Assembly: GCA_015680685.1 (NCBI GenBank)
Contig: MNCI01020858.1
Span: forward strand, 5,305-28,908
DNA: 23,604 bases
Reading direction: 5' to 3'
From: Gnetum montanum
Lineage: Eukaryota > Streptophyta > Gnetopsida > Gnetales > Gnetaceae
Shown one piece after another: positions 9,598 through 20,340 of the stretch. Each line of letters begins with the position of its first letter. Within the stretch, counting starts at the first letter, position 1. The notes under the pieces were generated by a model that saw nothing but the letters and a program-made list of their open reading frames with translations, made no database searches and had not been told where the DNA came from. The position numbers and the translations under genes are program-made.

Positions 9598-10155
9598 CCC
9601 TTGTTTTCTGTGGTCCGTTTCATGCCGATGCCATGAATCTTGATTGCTTGCTTGCCACTTAACAATGAAATGAAATTTTTGGTATGATTCAGAACAGGAG
9701 AAGATACGTAAGATTTTAATGCAAAATGCAGATATCACTAAAAAGGCAAGAACAATATGAGGCAAGGCAGGGCAACCATTTCAATGTACAAGTACAAATC
9801 CAGACAAAATTTCATTGAAGATTATGAAATACGTACCCATTGCGAATTTAATGTGCTTCTGTATGCGCTCCCGACTTCGATGACACCAACAGTTCGTGAA
9901 AATTTTTCCGGAACCAGCGCATACCTTTAAAGCCATGCAATACGGTTTAACTCCATTTTTGTTGACAACTGCTGTCCCGGATCAAGGTGATTGCAATGGG
10001 AATCTTGGTCAAGAGTGAGACACAGGAAAAGGATTTCCCATAGACTTTTCATCATTGGAATAAGGAAGTTTCCCACGTGTGAGTCAAAGATTTCGGGTTG
10101 CTAATTTAACCGTTCTTACTCACACTTTGCATGGCAGTTACTAAGAGGGAAAACA

Positions 10156-10396
10156 ACATTCAACTCTCAACTTTGGTGTATATGACCGATCCCAAGACAA
10201 ACTTAAATCGCCACATCTAGAATTAACTAAGATAGATCTTCACAACACATTTAGAAGTCTTATCTCATATTTAGGGAAAATTCTAAAACTATCAGAGAGT
10301 AGAAATGGAAAGTGTAGCTAATGAATAATAAACTACTAATTCTTTGCTGTGATTTGCCACTTCATAGCTATTTTATCATGATAACCATGGCCAACA
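10156..10396 (-). repeat. Duplicated truncated copia LTR
   Basis: It starts TGTTGGCCATGGTTATCATG on the minus strand and matches both the 5' LTR (15674-16081) and the 3' LTR remnant (11363-11604). It stops at GAGTTGAATGT, as unit 2 does. Confidence 0.85.
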
Positions 10397-10499
10397 ATCT
10401 CCCACTTGGGGATTTTGATTGAGGATCAATCATATCTCTACACCATCCTTTCTACCTTGTCATTCTATGTTGCTTATGCTTTTGCTAGGCCATACGAGG

Positions 10500-10799
10500 A
10501 TCTACTCTAGTCGAACTTGTCCATGTTAATAAGCTTGGTTAGAACATTTGCAAGATCATCCTTGGTGTATATCTTCTGCATATCCACACTTCGATCTTCT
10601 ATTACATTACGAACAAAGTAAACTTGTATTCCTATGTGTTTTGTCCTTGAATAAAAGACTGGATTCCTTGCAATATGCAAGGCACTTTTACTATCACAAA
10701 ATAGAGGAATATTGTCTAGTTTGTGTCCAAGCTCCTCTAATAACCTTTGAATCCAAATTGCTTCCTTGCAAACTTATGTAGCTGCCATGTATTTTGCTT
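10500..10799 (-). pseudogene. Duplicated 3' end of copia RNase H
   Basis: It encodes the tail of a Ty1/copia RNase H with the motifs LFCDSKSALHIARNP and SRTKHIGIQ, ending near LINMDKF. It is the duplicate of 11713-12008 and is cut at 10799, so it has no upstream pol. It differs from its twin by scattered substitutions. Confidence 0.85.
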
Positions 10800-11362
10800 C
10801 CCTTGTTTTCTGTGGTCCGTCTCATGCCGATGCCATGAATCTTAATTGCTTGCTTGCACTTAACAATGAAACAAAATTTTTGGTATGATTCAGAACAGGA
10901 GAAGATATGTAAGATTTTAATGCAAAATGCAGATATCACTAAAAAGGCAAGAACAATACGAGGAAAGGCAAGGCGGCCATTTCAATGTACAAGTACAAAT
11001 CTAGACAAAATTTCATTGAAGATTATGAAATACGTACCCATTGCAAATTTAATGCGCTTCTGTATGTGCTCCCAAATCTAACGCCAATAGTTCGTGAAAA
11101 TTTGTCCGGAATCACAAATCTCCAGTGCATAGCTTTAAAGCCATGCAATACCGTTTAACTCCATTTTTGTTGGCAACTGCTGTCCCGGATCAAGGTGATT
11201 ACAATGGGAATCTTGGTCAAGACTAAGACACAGGAAAAGGATTTCCCATAGACTTTACATCATTGGAATAAGGAAGTTTCCCACGTGTGAGTCAAAGATT
11301 TCGGGTTGCTAATTTAACCATTCTTACTCACACTTTGCATGACAGTTACTAAGAGGGAAAAC

Positions 11363-11604
11363 GACATTCAACTCTCAACTCTGGTGTATATGACCGATCC
11401 CAAGACAAACTTAAATAGCCAAATCTAGGATTAACTAAGATAGATCTTCACAACACATTTAGAAGTCTTATCTCATCTTTAGGGAAAATTCTAAAACTAT
11501 CAAATAGTAGAAATGAAAAGTGTAGCTCATGAATAATAAACTACTAATTCTTTGCTGTGATTTGCCACTTCATAGCTAGTTTATCATAATAATCATGGCC
11601 AACA
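11363..11604 (-). repeat. Truncated copia 3' LTR
   Basis: It begins TGTTGGCCATGATTATTATG right after the polypurine tract and follows the 5' LTR up to GAGTTGAATGTC. From there the two LTRs diverge completely: the 5' LTR goes on to CTGTAACA, and this copy enters unrelated flank. Confidence 0.85.
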
Positions 11605-11620
11605 ATCTCCCACTTGGGGA
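11605..11620 (-). promoter_or_regulatory. Polypurine tract (plus-strand primer) of the copia element
   Basis: CCCCAAGTGGGAGATT directly precedes the LTR start TGTTGG. AAGTGGGAGAT is the usual polypurine tract of plant copia elements. The duplicated copy lies at 10397-10412. Confidence 0.8.
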
Positions 11621-11712
11621 TTTTGATTGAGGATCAATCATATCTCTACACCACCCTTTCTAACTTGTCATTATATGTTGCTTATGCTTTTGCTAGGCCA
11701 TACGAGGATCTA

Positions 11713-14700
11713 CTCTAGTTGAACTTGTCCATGTTAATCATCTTGGTTAGAACATCTGCAAGATCATCCTTGGTGTGTATCTTCTGCATATCCACACTTC
11801 CATCTTCTATTACATTATGAACAAAGTAAACTTGTATTCCTATGTGTTTTGTCCTTGAATAAAAGGATGGATTCCTTGCAATATGCAAGACACTTTTACT
11901 ATCACAAAACAAAGGAATCTTCTCTTGTTTGTGTCCAAGCTCCTCCAATAACCTTTGAATCCAAATTGCTTCCTTGCAAACTTATGTAGCTACCATGTAT
12001 TTTGCTTCTATTGTAGATAATGCCACTACTGTTTGCAATCTTGATAACCAGCATATAGCTCCTCCTACAAGTGTAAACACATAGCCTGTAGTAGATTTCC
12101 TTTTATCTACATCACCTGCAAAATTTGAAACCACATAACTTTTAATAGTAAATTTTGATCCTCCATAACATAATGCAACATTTGAGGTACCCTTAATGTA
12201 TCTTAGGATTCTCTTAATAGTACTCCAATGCTTTTGTCCAAGATTTTCCATGTACTGATTGACCACTCTCATTGCTTGTGCAATGTCTGGTCTTATACAA
12301 ATCATAACGAACATTAGGCTTCCCACTATTGATGCATACAGTACTCGAGACATCTCATTCCTCTCTACTTCATCACTAGGACACATCTTAAAGGATAATT
12401 TGAAATTAATAAGAAGTAAGATGTGGGGTAGAAATTGGCTTACAGTCTTCCATGTTCAAGCGTTGCAAGATCTTACCCAAGTAGTTTTTTTGAGAAAGCC
12501 AAATATTCCTTTTATTTCTATCTCAGTGAATCTTGTTTTTTGGTCCTAAGTCTTTCATATCAAATTTTCTAGCCAACTATGCCTTCAATTCTTGGATTTG
12601 CTCTTTGTTGGAGCCTACAACCGACATGTCATCCACATGCAATAACAAAACGATGAAATCTTCCTCAAACCTCTTGAAATATGTACAAGGGTCTGCATTG
12701 AGTCTATTGTACCTNGAACCTCTTGAAATATGTACAAGGGTCTGCATTGAGTCTATTGTACCTTAGGCTCATGATATAGAAGTCAAATCTCTTGTACCAA
12801 TACCTTGGCACCTATTTGAGACCATACAAAGATTTGTTCAACCTACTAATCAAGTTCTCTTTGTGTTCTTCTTTAAAACCTTCTGGTTGAAACATGTAAA
12901 TCTCTTCTTCAATATCTCCATGAAGAAAAGTAGTTTTCACATCTAGTTGTTCTAGATGTAGGTCAAACATAGTACACATTGCTAGAACTGCTCTAATTGT
13001 TGTAAGTCTAACCACATGATAAAATATCTCATTGAAATCAACTCCTTCTTTTTGAGCATATCCCTTTACAACCAATCTTGCATGATATCACTCCACTTGA
13101 TCATTACTATCACATTTGATCTTGTAGACCCATTTGTTTCCAATAGCCTTCCTTCGTTGTCGTACCATAACAAGATCCCATGTCTTGTCTTTGTGTAAAG
13201 CTTCAATCTTCTCCTACAGGACTTTTTAGTGTCTCAAGTAACGTTGAGGGTTCTCCATCCTCCATTAAAAGACAATATGCAACATTACTTTCAGTAACAT
13301 AATATGAGTGCAAAGTTGGTGATCATTTTACTTGAGATGATCGATGGACTTCATAAGATTTAGCCTTGACTAGTTTTTTCTCTTCATACATTGATGTTAC
13401 TTCAGAAATAACCAAATCTTCAGCTTTTGTCTTATCTTCTACTTGAATTCTAGTAGTATTTGAATTCTCCTTTAAAGTTCTATCATCTCCCTTCTCTTGC
13501 ATTTTATCTTCTGCAAATATCACATCTCTACTAATGGCAACCTTGTGGGTAGTGGGATCCCATAGGTGATACCTGTTAACTCCATTAGCATACGCTAAGA
13601 AGATACATTTTCTAGACTTTGGGTCCAACTTTGATTTTTCTTTGTCATTGTACATCACATACACACAAATTCCAAATGTATGGAGATGAGATTAAATAGC
13701 TGGCTTACTAGTCTACATTTCCATTGCTGTTTTTAGATAAATCATAGTTGATGAAGACTAATTAATTAAATAGTAGGTGGTATTGACTGCTTCTATCCAA
13801 AATGACTTGGTTAGATTTGTAGCCCTCAACATTGATCTTGTTTTTCCCAACAAGATTATGTTCATCCATTCTACCACTCCATTTTGTTAAGAATTATGAG
13901 CCACTGTGAACTACTTCTTAATGCCTTGTTATTGAAAAAATGCATCAAATTCATCACTTGTATATTCTTCTTCATTATCTATCCTTAGACACTTAATAAT
14001 TTTTTCGGACTCAAGTTCTACCCATGCTTTAAAAACTTTGAAGAATAAAAAGACATCTACCTTCCTTTTGATTGGATACATCCAACATCTCCTAGAGTAA
14101 TCATCAATGAAAGATACAAAGTATCTTGCTCCTCCTAGGAAAGTAACTGGTGCTTGCTAAATATTAGAGTGCATCAAGGTCAAGGTGCCTTTACTCTTAG
14201 CTATTGATGTGTTGAATTTTAATCTATGTTACGTACTAGTAACACAATCCTCACAAAATGGTAAACATACCAAATTGAGCCCAGGAAGTAGTTGTTGTTT
14301 AGAGAGAATCTTCAAATCTTGTTCCAACATATAACCAAAGTTTTGATGCAACAACTTTGTTGGTTCTTCTTCCAAACTAGTTGATTCAATAGAAGACTCT
14401 CCCACTTGATGTGTGTCCTCTAGAAGCATGTACAAATTTGTAGCAACCTTTTCTGCCTTCATTTCCACAAGTGCACCTTTGGTAATCTACAAAATCCCAT
14501 CCTCTGTATGACTTTTACATCCAACATCATCTAGTTGTTCTAAAGACAATATATTTTTCTCGAGGCCCTCCACATGTTGTACATTATATATGGTGTGAAT
14601 AGTACCATCATACATCTTTATCTTGATAGTACCACTACTAGCAATTTTCAAAGCATGATCATTTCCCACGTTCACAGATCCTTCTAAGATTGGTTTGTAG

Positions 14701-15608
14701 TGATGAAACCATTCTCTTTGAGAGGTCATGTGTCATGTTGCACCTAAATCGAAGATCCAAGCATTAGTGAGCTTCTATCTACCTTTTCCAATAGTTTCAT
14801 CACTGTATAGAACATCACCATCATATGAGGTACTTCCCACATTCCCTTGAGGATTCTTTTCATTACTCTTCTTGTTCCAACACTCCTTCTTCAAGTGTCC
14901 TCTCTTGTCATACTTGGAGCAAGTAATGTTTTTCTTTTTGCTTCTTGACTTGGATCTACCATAAATTTTTTTCCAATTGATATCACATTTCATGGATCTC
15001 CCTCTCATCATTGTTAAGACCTTTTCCTTGTTTGCCAACCTATCTTCCTTGTTCTTGCACCAACTTTCTTCTTCAAGAAGTGTTACTACAACCTCTTCAA
15101 AGACAAGATCATCCATAAGGACATTGTTGGTCAAGTTAATGATGAGTTGATCATATGAATCAAGTAGACACTGAAGTAGAATTTCTACACATTCACCTAC
15201 ATCTACTTTATAACACAATTATGTGAGTTAAGCAAATAAAGTATTTAAGGTGTTGTTATGGTCAATTACCAATGAGGTTTCTGCCATATGAAGAGTGTAA
15301 AGTCTTTTGTTCAGAAATATTTTATTGTGGAGTGATTTAGCCTCGTACAACTTCATTAGTGTGTTTCATATTTCCTTTGTTGTCTTCTTCTCTACAATAC
15401 TTGAAAGAACCCCATCTACTAGTGCCAAGTGTAAATTGACAATAGCATTACCATCAATTTCATTCTACTTGCCGTCATCCATGACCTCCCACGACCCTTC
15501 TCCACTAGCTAGTAGGAAATTCTCCTTATGCAAAATTGCCTGTATCTTCATTTTCCACAATGTGAAGTTGCTTCCATTGAACTTATCTATTTCTTATTTG
15601 CCAACCAT
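11713..15608 (-). pseudogene. gag-pol: Ty1/copia gag-pol polyprotein, multiply disrupted
   Basis: The start is the ATG at 15608, followed by an in-frame TAA four codons on. Gag contains KFNGSNFTLWKMKIQAIL and a damaged zinc knuckle, CSKYDKRGHLKKEC, whose second Cys is Tyr. The protease region opens near WIFDLGAT. Integrase keeps FIDDYSRRCW, RIDNEEEYTS and QNGVVEWMN. However, the expected first catalytic Asp in the HSD box reads HSNI, followed by a stop. RT has LDVKTTFLHGDIEEEIYM, then SLYGLK, then LLHVDDM in place of YVDDM. RNase H shows RKSTTGYVF, STIEAKYM and CDSKSVLHIA; its SDxAGD box reads SNFAGD. The tail is KHIGIQVYF...MINMDKFN with TAG at 11713-11715. Many stops and frameshifts separate these blocks, so no functional product is expected. 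Confidence 0.9.
12668..12763. repeat. Perfect 47-bp direct repeat flanking a single N
   Basis: 12668-12714 and 12717-12763 are identical (beginning AACCTCTTGAAATATGTAC), separated only by NG. They lie in the RT coding part of the copia element and break its frame. Identity in an otherwise decayed element, together with the N, suggests two overlapping contig ends joined without being merged. Confidence 0.85.
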
Positions 15609-15660
15609 TTTGGAAACTTTGTATGCACTATCTATGACATTTCCACAGACTATGAACCTA

Positions 15661-15672
15661 GCTCTGGTACCA
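15661..15672 (-). promoter_or_regulatory. Primer-binding site, initiator-Met tRNA
   Basis: TGGTACCAGAGC lies one base past the 5' LTR end. It matches the plant copia site TGGTATCAGAGC, complementary to the 3' end of tRNA-iMet, with one mismatch. Confidence 0.85.
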
Positions 15673-15673
15673 T

Positions 15674-16081
15674 TGTTACAGAAAGGGGATATATGAGGGA
15701 TATAAATTGAGATGAGGGAGGTCGCTTCTGATAAAGTAAAATAACTCAATCTTCTTATGCAGATACAGAAAACCAAAAAAAATAACAAGATTTATTATAT
15801 TTCCTAGAAATTATAGACATTCAACTCTCAACTCTGGTGTATATGATCAATCCCAGAACAGACTAAAATAGCCACATCTAGCATTACAAAATTGGAAATA
15901 TCTAAAATTAACTAAGATAGATCTTCACAACACATTTAGAAGTCTTATCTCGTATTTATGGAAAATTTTAAAACTATCTAATGGTAGAAACGGAAAGTGT
16001 AGTTCACAAATAATAAACTACTAATTCATTGCTATGATCTACTACTTCATAGTTGTTTTATCATGATAACCATGGCCAACA
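15674..16081 (-). repeat. Copia 5' LTR, 408 bp
   Basis: It starts TGTTGGCCATGG and ends TTTCTGTAACA next to the primer-binding site. About 240 bp align with the 3' LTR remnant and its duplicate. It carries an extra segment of about 25 bp (containing TTCCAATTTTGTAATGC) absent from the other two copies. Confidence 0.88.
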
Positions 16082-17100
16082 TCAACCACTTCTCTCATTT
16101 CCTTCCTTTTCTTTATTTGATAGCATTATTGAGATATGTTCAAAAACTAGGCGTAGGATTTGGCCCAAAGGAGCTGCTTCAACTTGTTATCATAATTTTG
16201 CATATAGGTCCATATCACATACCTTGGTTCAAGGTGGTGCTAAATTTTTATGGTGAAACTTTTGTAAGTCCTAAGTTTTATGGTACACTATGACAAGCTA
16301 AGGAGGTTACTATAGAAATAGATATGAACACGTTCTTGCAAAGAAGATCATCCAAGAAGATCCTAGATAAAATGAGTATGTGCAAAATGTTGTTGTAGGT
16401 GATGGCAAAGAAGGCTGGAATGCCTTTATCAATCTACACAACAACAACATCTAGACCTAAGTATTTGCCCATATTTTCATCCATAATGAAACTTGCTAGG
16501 AGAATATTCAAGGAAGAAATCACAAGATTATAGAAACATGATGAGAAGAATGCAGCCATGGTGGCATAGATATCACTGAATAAGTGTAGAAACCAAGTAG
16601 CCTCAACATCACACAACTTAGCTATTGCTCGACTTCAATCTTTGCTACAAAATTATTTCCCCAAGATGCAGTGATGACATGGATGTTCATTGGTATATTT
16701 GTTGTAAATTTTGTAGATTATCATTTTTGTCTCATGGCATGCTAGTCCGAATCCTAGTTTTGATTTATCATTTTTTCCTAGCAACACTGCTACTATTTCT
16801 TGAGTGACAACCTACTCCATTGCTAGGAAAAATAAAATAGCAATAACAATTGCATTGACAGGAATTTGGCTGGCCACCACGTTCATTGCAAACAACATAA
16901 ACACATCTTATTTGTAACAATGTCCATCATGTTTGTATTCACTATTGGATGCTCATAGAACTAGCCTTGTTAATGCCACTTGGTTCAGACACTAATCAAG
17001 GAAATTCAGGTTAAGAAAGTAGACTTGAGAAGAGAGGCTGAAGGATTGGGATTTGATCCCACTATTATTGGAAATAAAAAATTTGCAAGCAAGGAACCAC
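16082..17100 (+). other. Decayed coding-like stretch, unrecognised
   Basis: This + strand stretch lies just outside the copia 5' LTR. It opens with a frame containing VQKLGVGFGPKELLQ and hydrophobic runs (LVIIILHIGPYHI, positions about 16063-16293). Another frame from about 16390 contains MAKKAGMPLSIY, then MKLARRIFKEEITRL and HNLAIARLQSLLQNYF, broken by two stops. Hydrophobic segments follow (WMFIGIFVVNFVDYHF at about 16680). The patterns suggest a relic of a real protein gene, but I do not recognise it. It may equally be chance reading in repeat DNA. Confidence 0.25.
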
Positions 17101-17127
17101 ACACTTTAAAGCTCAAAACTACTAGAT

Positions 17128-17326
17128 GTTTTATGTTATGAGGATTAGATTCTTTAACATTTTATTTGACAAGATACTACACTATCCAAAATTATTTAAC
17201 ATAATTTTTGTATAACATTAAATAATGTTTTATGTTATGAGAATTACATTTATTGAAATTTTATTTGACATGATACTACTATATCCAAAAGCATTTAATG
17301 TAAGTTTTGTATAACATTTAATAACT
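17128..17326. repeat. 99-bp tandem repeat, two diverged copies
   Basis: GTTTTATGTTATGAGGATTA at 17128 recurs as GTTTTATGTTATGAGAATTA at 17227. Each copy continues through ATTTTATTTGACA, GATACTAC, TATCCAAAA and TTTTGTATAACATT. The copies differ by scattered substitutions. They lie outside the LTR homology, in AT-rich DNA. Confidence 0.8.
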
Positions 17327-17626
17327 CGTAAGTAGAATAATATTTTGTGGAAGTACCCTTTATGTCTTATGCAATTAATTTAAATAAGGATATGACCTTG
17401 AAGTTCTGGAACCCTAGCAAAATAGTTAAACTCATCAATCAATGGCCCCATGTAATCATGGGAATGTTGATATCAACATTTAGCCCTTGAACTTTGAATT
17501 GCATGCAAGTGCAAGGATATCATAAACCAAATAGATTTTAAAAGGAGCAAGAATATGTAAAATATAAAGAATTAAAACATCATAAAATTAGAACATAAAA
17601 TAATACTTGTAAGTAAATTGTAATGT
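17327..17626. other. Short AT-rich noncoding interval
   Basis: Nothing is recognised between the tandem repeat and the end of LTR homology. If the LTR were full length its R/U5 would lie here, but no TATA-like box or CA end matching the left copy is seen. Confidence 0.4.
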
Positions 17627-18551
17627 CCTAAACATGATTAAAATAATCATATGATTAAAAGAGCACTAAACATGGACCACCCTTGTGCACACTACCTTGT
17701 TTGATCAAAGTTTTAAAATATAAACTGTATAAATAAAACTTTTAACTACATCTATTTATACACACACACACACACACACATACATATAGAAATTTATATT
17801 GAGATTTCATTCATAATCATCTTACAAGGTAAAATTCATTAGTATGAGGCCAACTCTGAGCAGAAGATTTATGAACAGAACATGCTTCTTTAAGACCATG
17901 GCTAGCCATAACTTTCAAATTTTTCCTTAGTTTTTGTTTCTGGGAAAAATAGAAAGGGTTGGTGAAAAGGGGTAAGGGAAAATGAAATGAAGTGAGGAAA
18001 ATTAAGAAAAGGTAGAAGAATTTATATTTTTGAATTTTGGGGAGATGGGTTAAAAAGGGAATGGAGGCTAGGGTGAGGATTGTTGCGAGAGCCCATCACA
18101 CTTAAGAACTTATTACATTTCCAAAGAATATGATCCTTTTTTTTTTGGAAAAAACTTTACTCATGGTGCATTTCATTCTTAAAGTAGAAATTCCAATAGA
18201 AGTTTGGTCAATTAGTTGCATTACGAAAGAACATGGTTCTTTCGGAAAGTCCATGGTGTGGTTCAACCCTCATGTATGTGGCTTTAATTATAAGCTAGAT
18301 GACATCATAGCTGGTCTCTTGGGTGGTTAAGGGTTTCTCAAGTGGAGAGGAACACACTTCACATTGTTTCTCACAGGATAGCCATGGATCATCACACTTG
18401 AGGATTTGAACTTATTAGAGAGAGAATGGAATTTTCTATGGTGGCCTAGTGATTGTGGTTAATCATTCTCTAACCTCAGATGTCCTAAATTCACATAATC
18501 ATGGTAATAATATAATAAGTTAGCATATATCTCATCCTCCATAATCCAACA
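17627..18551 (-). repeat. LTR (U3 part) of the right Tat copy
   Basis: On the minus strand it begins TGTTGGATTATGGAGG at 18551 and aligns with 1494-2371 of the left copy. Shared landmarks include CAAGTGTGATGATCCATGG, TTATGGCTAGCCATGG and GGGTGGTCCATGTTTAG. Homology stops abruptly near 17627, just past TTTAGG, before any TATA-like box, so the LTR is truncated or replaced there. A (CA)n microsatellite at 17760-17780 lies within it. The + strand open frame at 18130-18330 falls inside this noncoding region. Confidence 0.7.
17760..17780. repeat. (CA)n microsatellite
   Basis: An uninterrupted run of about ten CA dinucleotides, flanked by TATA-rich sequence, inside the Tat LTR. The left LTR copy has an AT-rich TATATATAGATATATG at the equivalent place. 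Confidence 0.9.
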
Positions 18552-18994
18552 TACCTAATAAAACTAAAACATTGAAATAGATTGGGAAGAATCATAGAAT
18601 TATTAAATTATGTCATAAAAAAAATTTATATAACAGTAATATGATATAACATGAATACTATATAAAAAATTATGCTTGCATTATTTTCAAATGGTGTGAT
18701 GATGCCTAATGCATAGTAACTCAAATTATCATAATGATTATTTAAAATCATATTCAAAAGCACAAATAGTTCAAACCAAAATCACTATCCTAAGGGACAA
18801 AAGATGATGGACATAATAGCCATGAAGAAAGAATGAAAATGCAAAGAAAATATGCAAATGAAACTATATACAAATGAAATTTTTGATGAAGCATAATAGA
18901 AAAGCATGTAACTAAGGATATACCAAGTGTCTATAAGGGACACCTGAGTAGAGATGCTTTAAATTAAATGCATTAAAATGTTTATTTAATTTCT
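18552..18994. other. Spacer between Tat pol end and LTR
   Basis: AT-rich, no coding signal. The last ~50 bp before the LTR (GATTCTTCC...TTTTAGTTTTATTAGG on the minus strand) matches 1451-1493 of the left copy. No clear polypurine tract adjoins the LTR start. Confidence 0.5.
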
Positions 18995-20110
18995 ATCCTT
19001 GGAAATTAGAAATATTGTAAACATTGGGACCAATGGCATTTGTGACTTGGCATGAGCTTGACCACATAGGAGAAAACTTATTTTGAGGACCTATTAGACT
19101 AGATTCTCTATCTCTTAAAGACTAAATCATCTACTTGAAAAAATTTAGCAACATACTTCTTATCAAACCATCTTTTAACAATTTGTTAATGAGTAAATAG
19201 GCTTTTAACTAATTTAACCATTTTAAGTTCTAAATTCCAAATATCATATGTACGTGATATTAAATGTTCATGAGTTGGTAAATAATCCAAGTGAAATTGA
19301 TATGTAGGAATTTGCAAATTTATTGAAAATATTGGTTTGTGTCCATATACTAAATCATATGGTGTAGTTTTGATTAACTCTTTATAGCAAATTCTATCGG
19401 CCCATACTACCCATTTTAATTGCTCATACCATGTTCATGTATTTTGAGTTATCATATTCTTAATTCCATCTAATATAATTTTATTAGATGACTTAGCTAA
19501 ACCATTACCTTGTGGATAATATTTGATTACAACTTTGAAAATAATATTAAGTTCTCTAGCCTAATTTGTAAACTCTATAGAGATGAAGGTAGGTCCATTA
19601 TCCACTACTAAAGCATAAGGACATCTATATTAAGAAATTATCTCATTTTCTAAAAATTGAATAAATTCACGAGATGTTGCAATTTTAGTTACTTTTTCTT
19701 CTAACCAACATGTGTAATAATCAGTGGCTATTAAGATAAACTTATGTTGGGCTGTTTATAATGGATTAATTACTCCAATAAAATCTAAAACCCAGTGTGC
19801 AAATGGTCTAGTTTCTATTATAGGTTGTAAAGGAGATAAACTTTTGTGATCTCTTCATTTAAATATTTGACATTGTATAGAAGTTCTAACTTGTTTGTGA
19901 GCATCATTAGTCATAGCAGGTCAGTAGTAACTTGCTCCTGTAATTTTATGTATTCATGAATGATATCCTATATGTACATTCTCATGTAGTTTCTTTAAAG
20001 CATCATTAGCTTGTTCTTGTTCTAAATATTTAAGGTATATTTCTTAGAATTTTTTTCTAAACAACTCACCACTAATTAGAGTAAACTTAGAACATTTAGA
20101 TACTAAAGCT
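18995..20110 (-). pseudogene. int: Tat integrase, single frame with stops, catalytic Glu lost
   Basis: Integrase inserts element DNA into the host chromosome. From about 20100 to 19140 one frame reads through the family order. The zinc-binding N-domain has LHENVHIGYHS and SIQCQIF, with the first Cys of the CxxC pair replaced by Ser. The core has HWVLDFIGVINP with the first Asp, VVDNGPTFIS with the second Asp, and YYPQGNGLAKSSNK, where Lys stands for the catalytic Glu (GAG to AAG). Further on come TPYDLVYGHKPIF and a C-terminal KRWFDKKYVAKFF. At least seven in-frame stops interrupt it, several sitting where Trp, Arg or Gln is usual, which fits C-to-T decay. A frameshift near 19080 ends the clean frame. 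Confidence 0.88.
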
Positions 20111-20340
20111 TTCTTTTATATCTAGGTAAATCTAAAGGACAATAGTGAAAGGTTAAATAAAACTTAATATCACCATACCATGGGTTGTGTAATCAGTTAG
20201 GAGTAAATGGAATATCATTTTTCTCATCAATAGATAGTATGTGAAGTGGTATTGATTCTTTATCTTTAGGTATATCATAATTTTCTAAAGTTGAGGCTTT
20301 GGCAATTAGCTTGGCAAGACTAGTTCCTCTATCTAACTTG
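20111..20340 (-). pseudogene. Linker between Tat gypsy RNase H and integrase
   Basis: This part of pol has the conserved GTSLAKLIAKASTLEN segment, then YDIPKDKESIPLHILSID and a region ending before SKCSKFTLISGELFRKKF of the integrase N-domain. The LAKL-type motif at the end of the RNase H/connection region is typical of the Tat clade. It is read in a frame broken by single stops. Confidence 0.6.

Larger units (their letters stand above)
9598..10799. repeat. Head-to-tail duplication, unit 1 (about 1.2 kb)
   Basis: It aligns end to end with 10800-12008 with only a few percent differences and small indels by eye. The unit holds about 560 bp of unidentified flank, a truncated copia LTR (10156-10396) and the 3' end of copia RNase H (about 10500-10799). 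The junction at 10799/10800 joins TTTTGCTTC to CCTTGTTTTCTG. A TCCC microhomology is shared with the left boundary, consistent with unequal exchange or slippage. Confidence 0.9.
10800..12008. repeat. Head-to-tail duplication, unit 2 (about 1.2 kb)
   Basis: This is the original-context copy. Its right end (TTTTGCTTC at 12008) continues without break into the rest of the copia RNase H and RT, whereas unit 1 stops at that point. Both units carry the same truncated LTR, so the LTR truncation came before the duplication. Confidence 0.9.
11363..16081 (-). mobile_element. Ty1/copia LTR retrotransposon, degenerate, 3' LTR truncated
   Basis: On the minus strand the order is 5' LTR (16081-15674), tRNA-iMet primer site, gag, protease, integrase, RT, RNase H (the Ty1/copia order with integrase before RT), polypurine tract, then a 242-bp remnant of the 3' LTR. 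The remnant lacks about 165 bp of R/U5. No target-site duplication can be tested because the 3' end is missing. Stops and frameshifts throughout pol make it non-autonomous. Confidence 0.9.

Noticed and set aside
9052-9765. Open frames on both strands upstream of the duplication
   Set aside because: Cys/Phe-rich or low-information translations; no recognisable domain, and the frames differ between the duplicated units.
12259-13198. Plus-strand open frames opposite copia RT
   Set aside because: They are antisense shadows of the RT and RNase H coding strand.
15307-15710. Plus-strand open frame of 129 codons
   Set aside because: It is antisense to copia gag (KFNGSNFTLWKMK on the minus strand) and has no motif of its own.
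17760-17780. CA repeat as a CRISPR or regulatory array
   Set aside because: A simple dinucleotide microsatellite; there are no spacers, and CRISPR is not expected in plant nuclear DNA.
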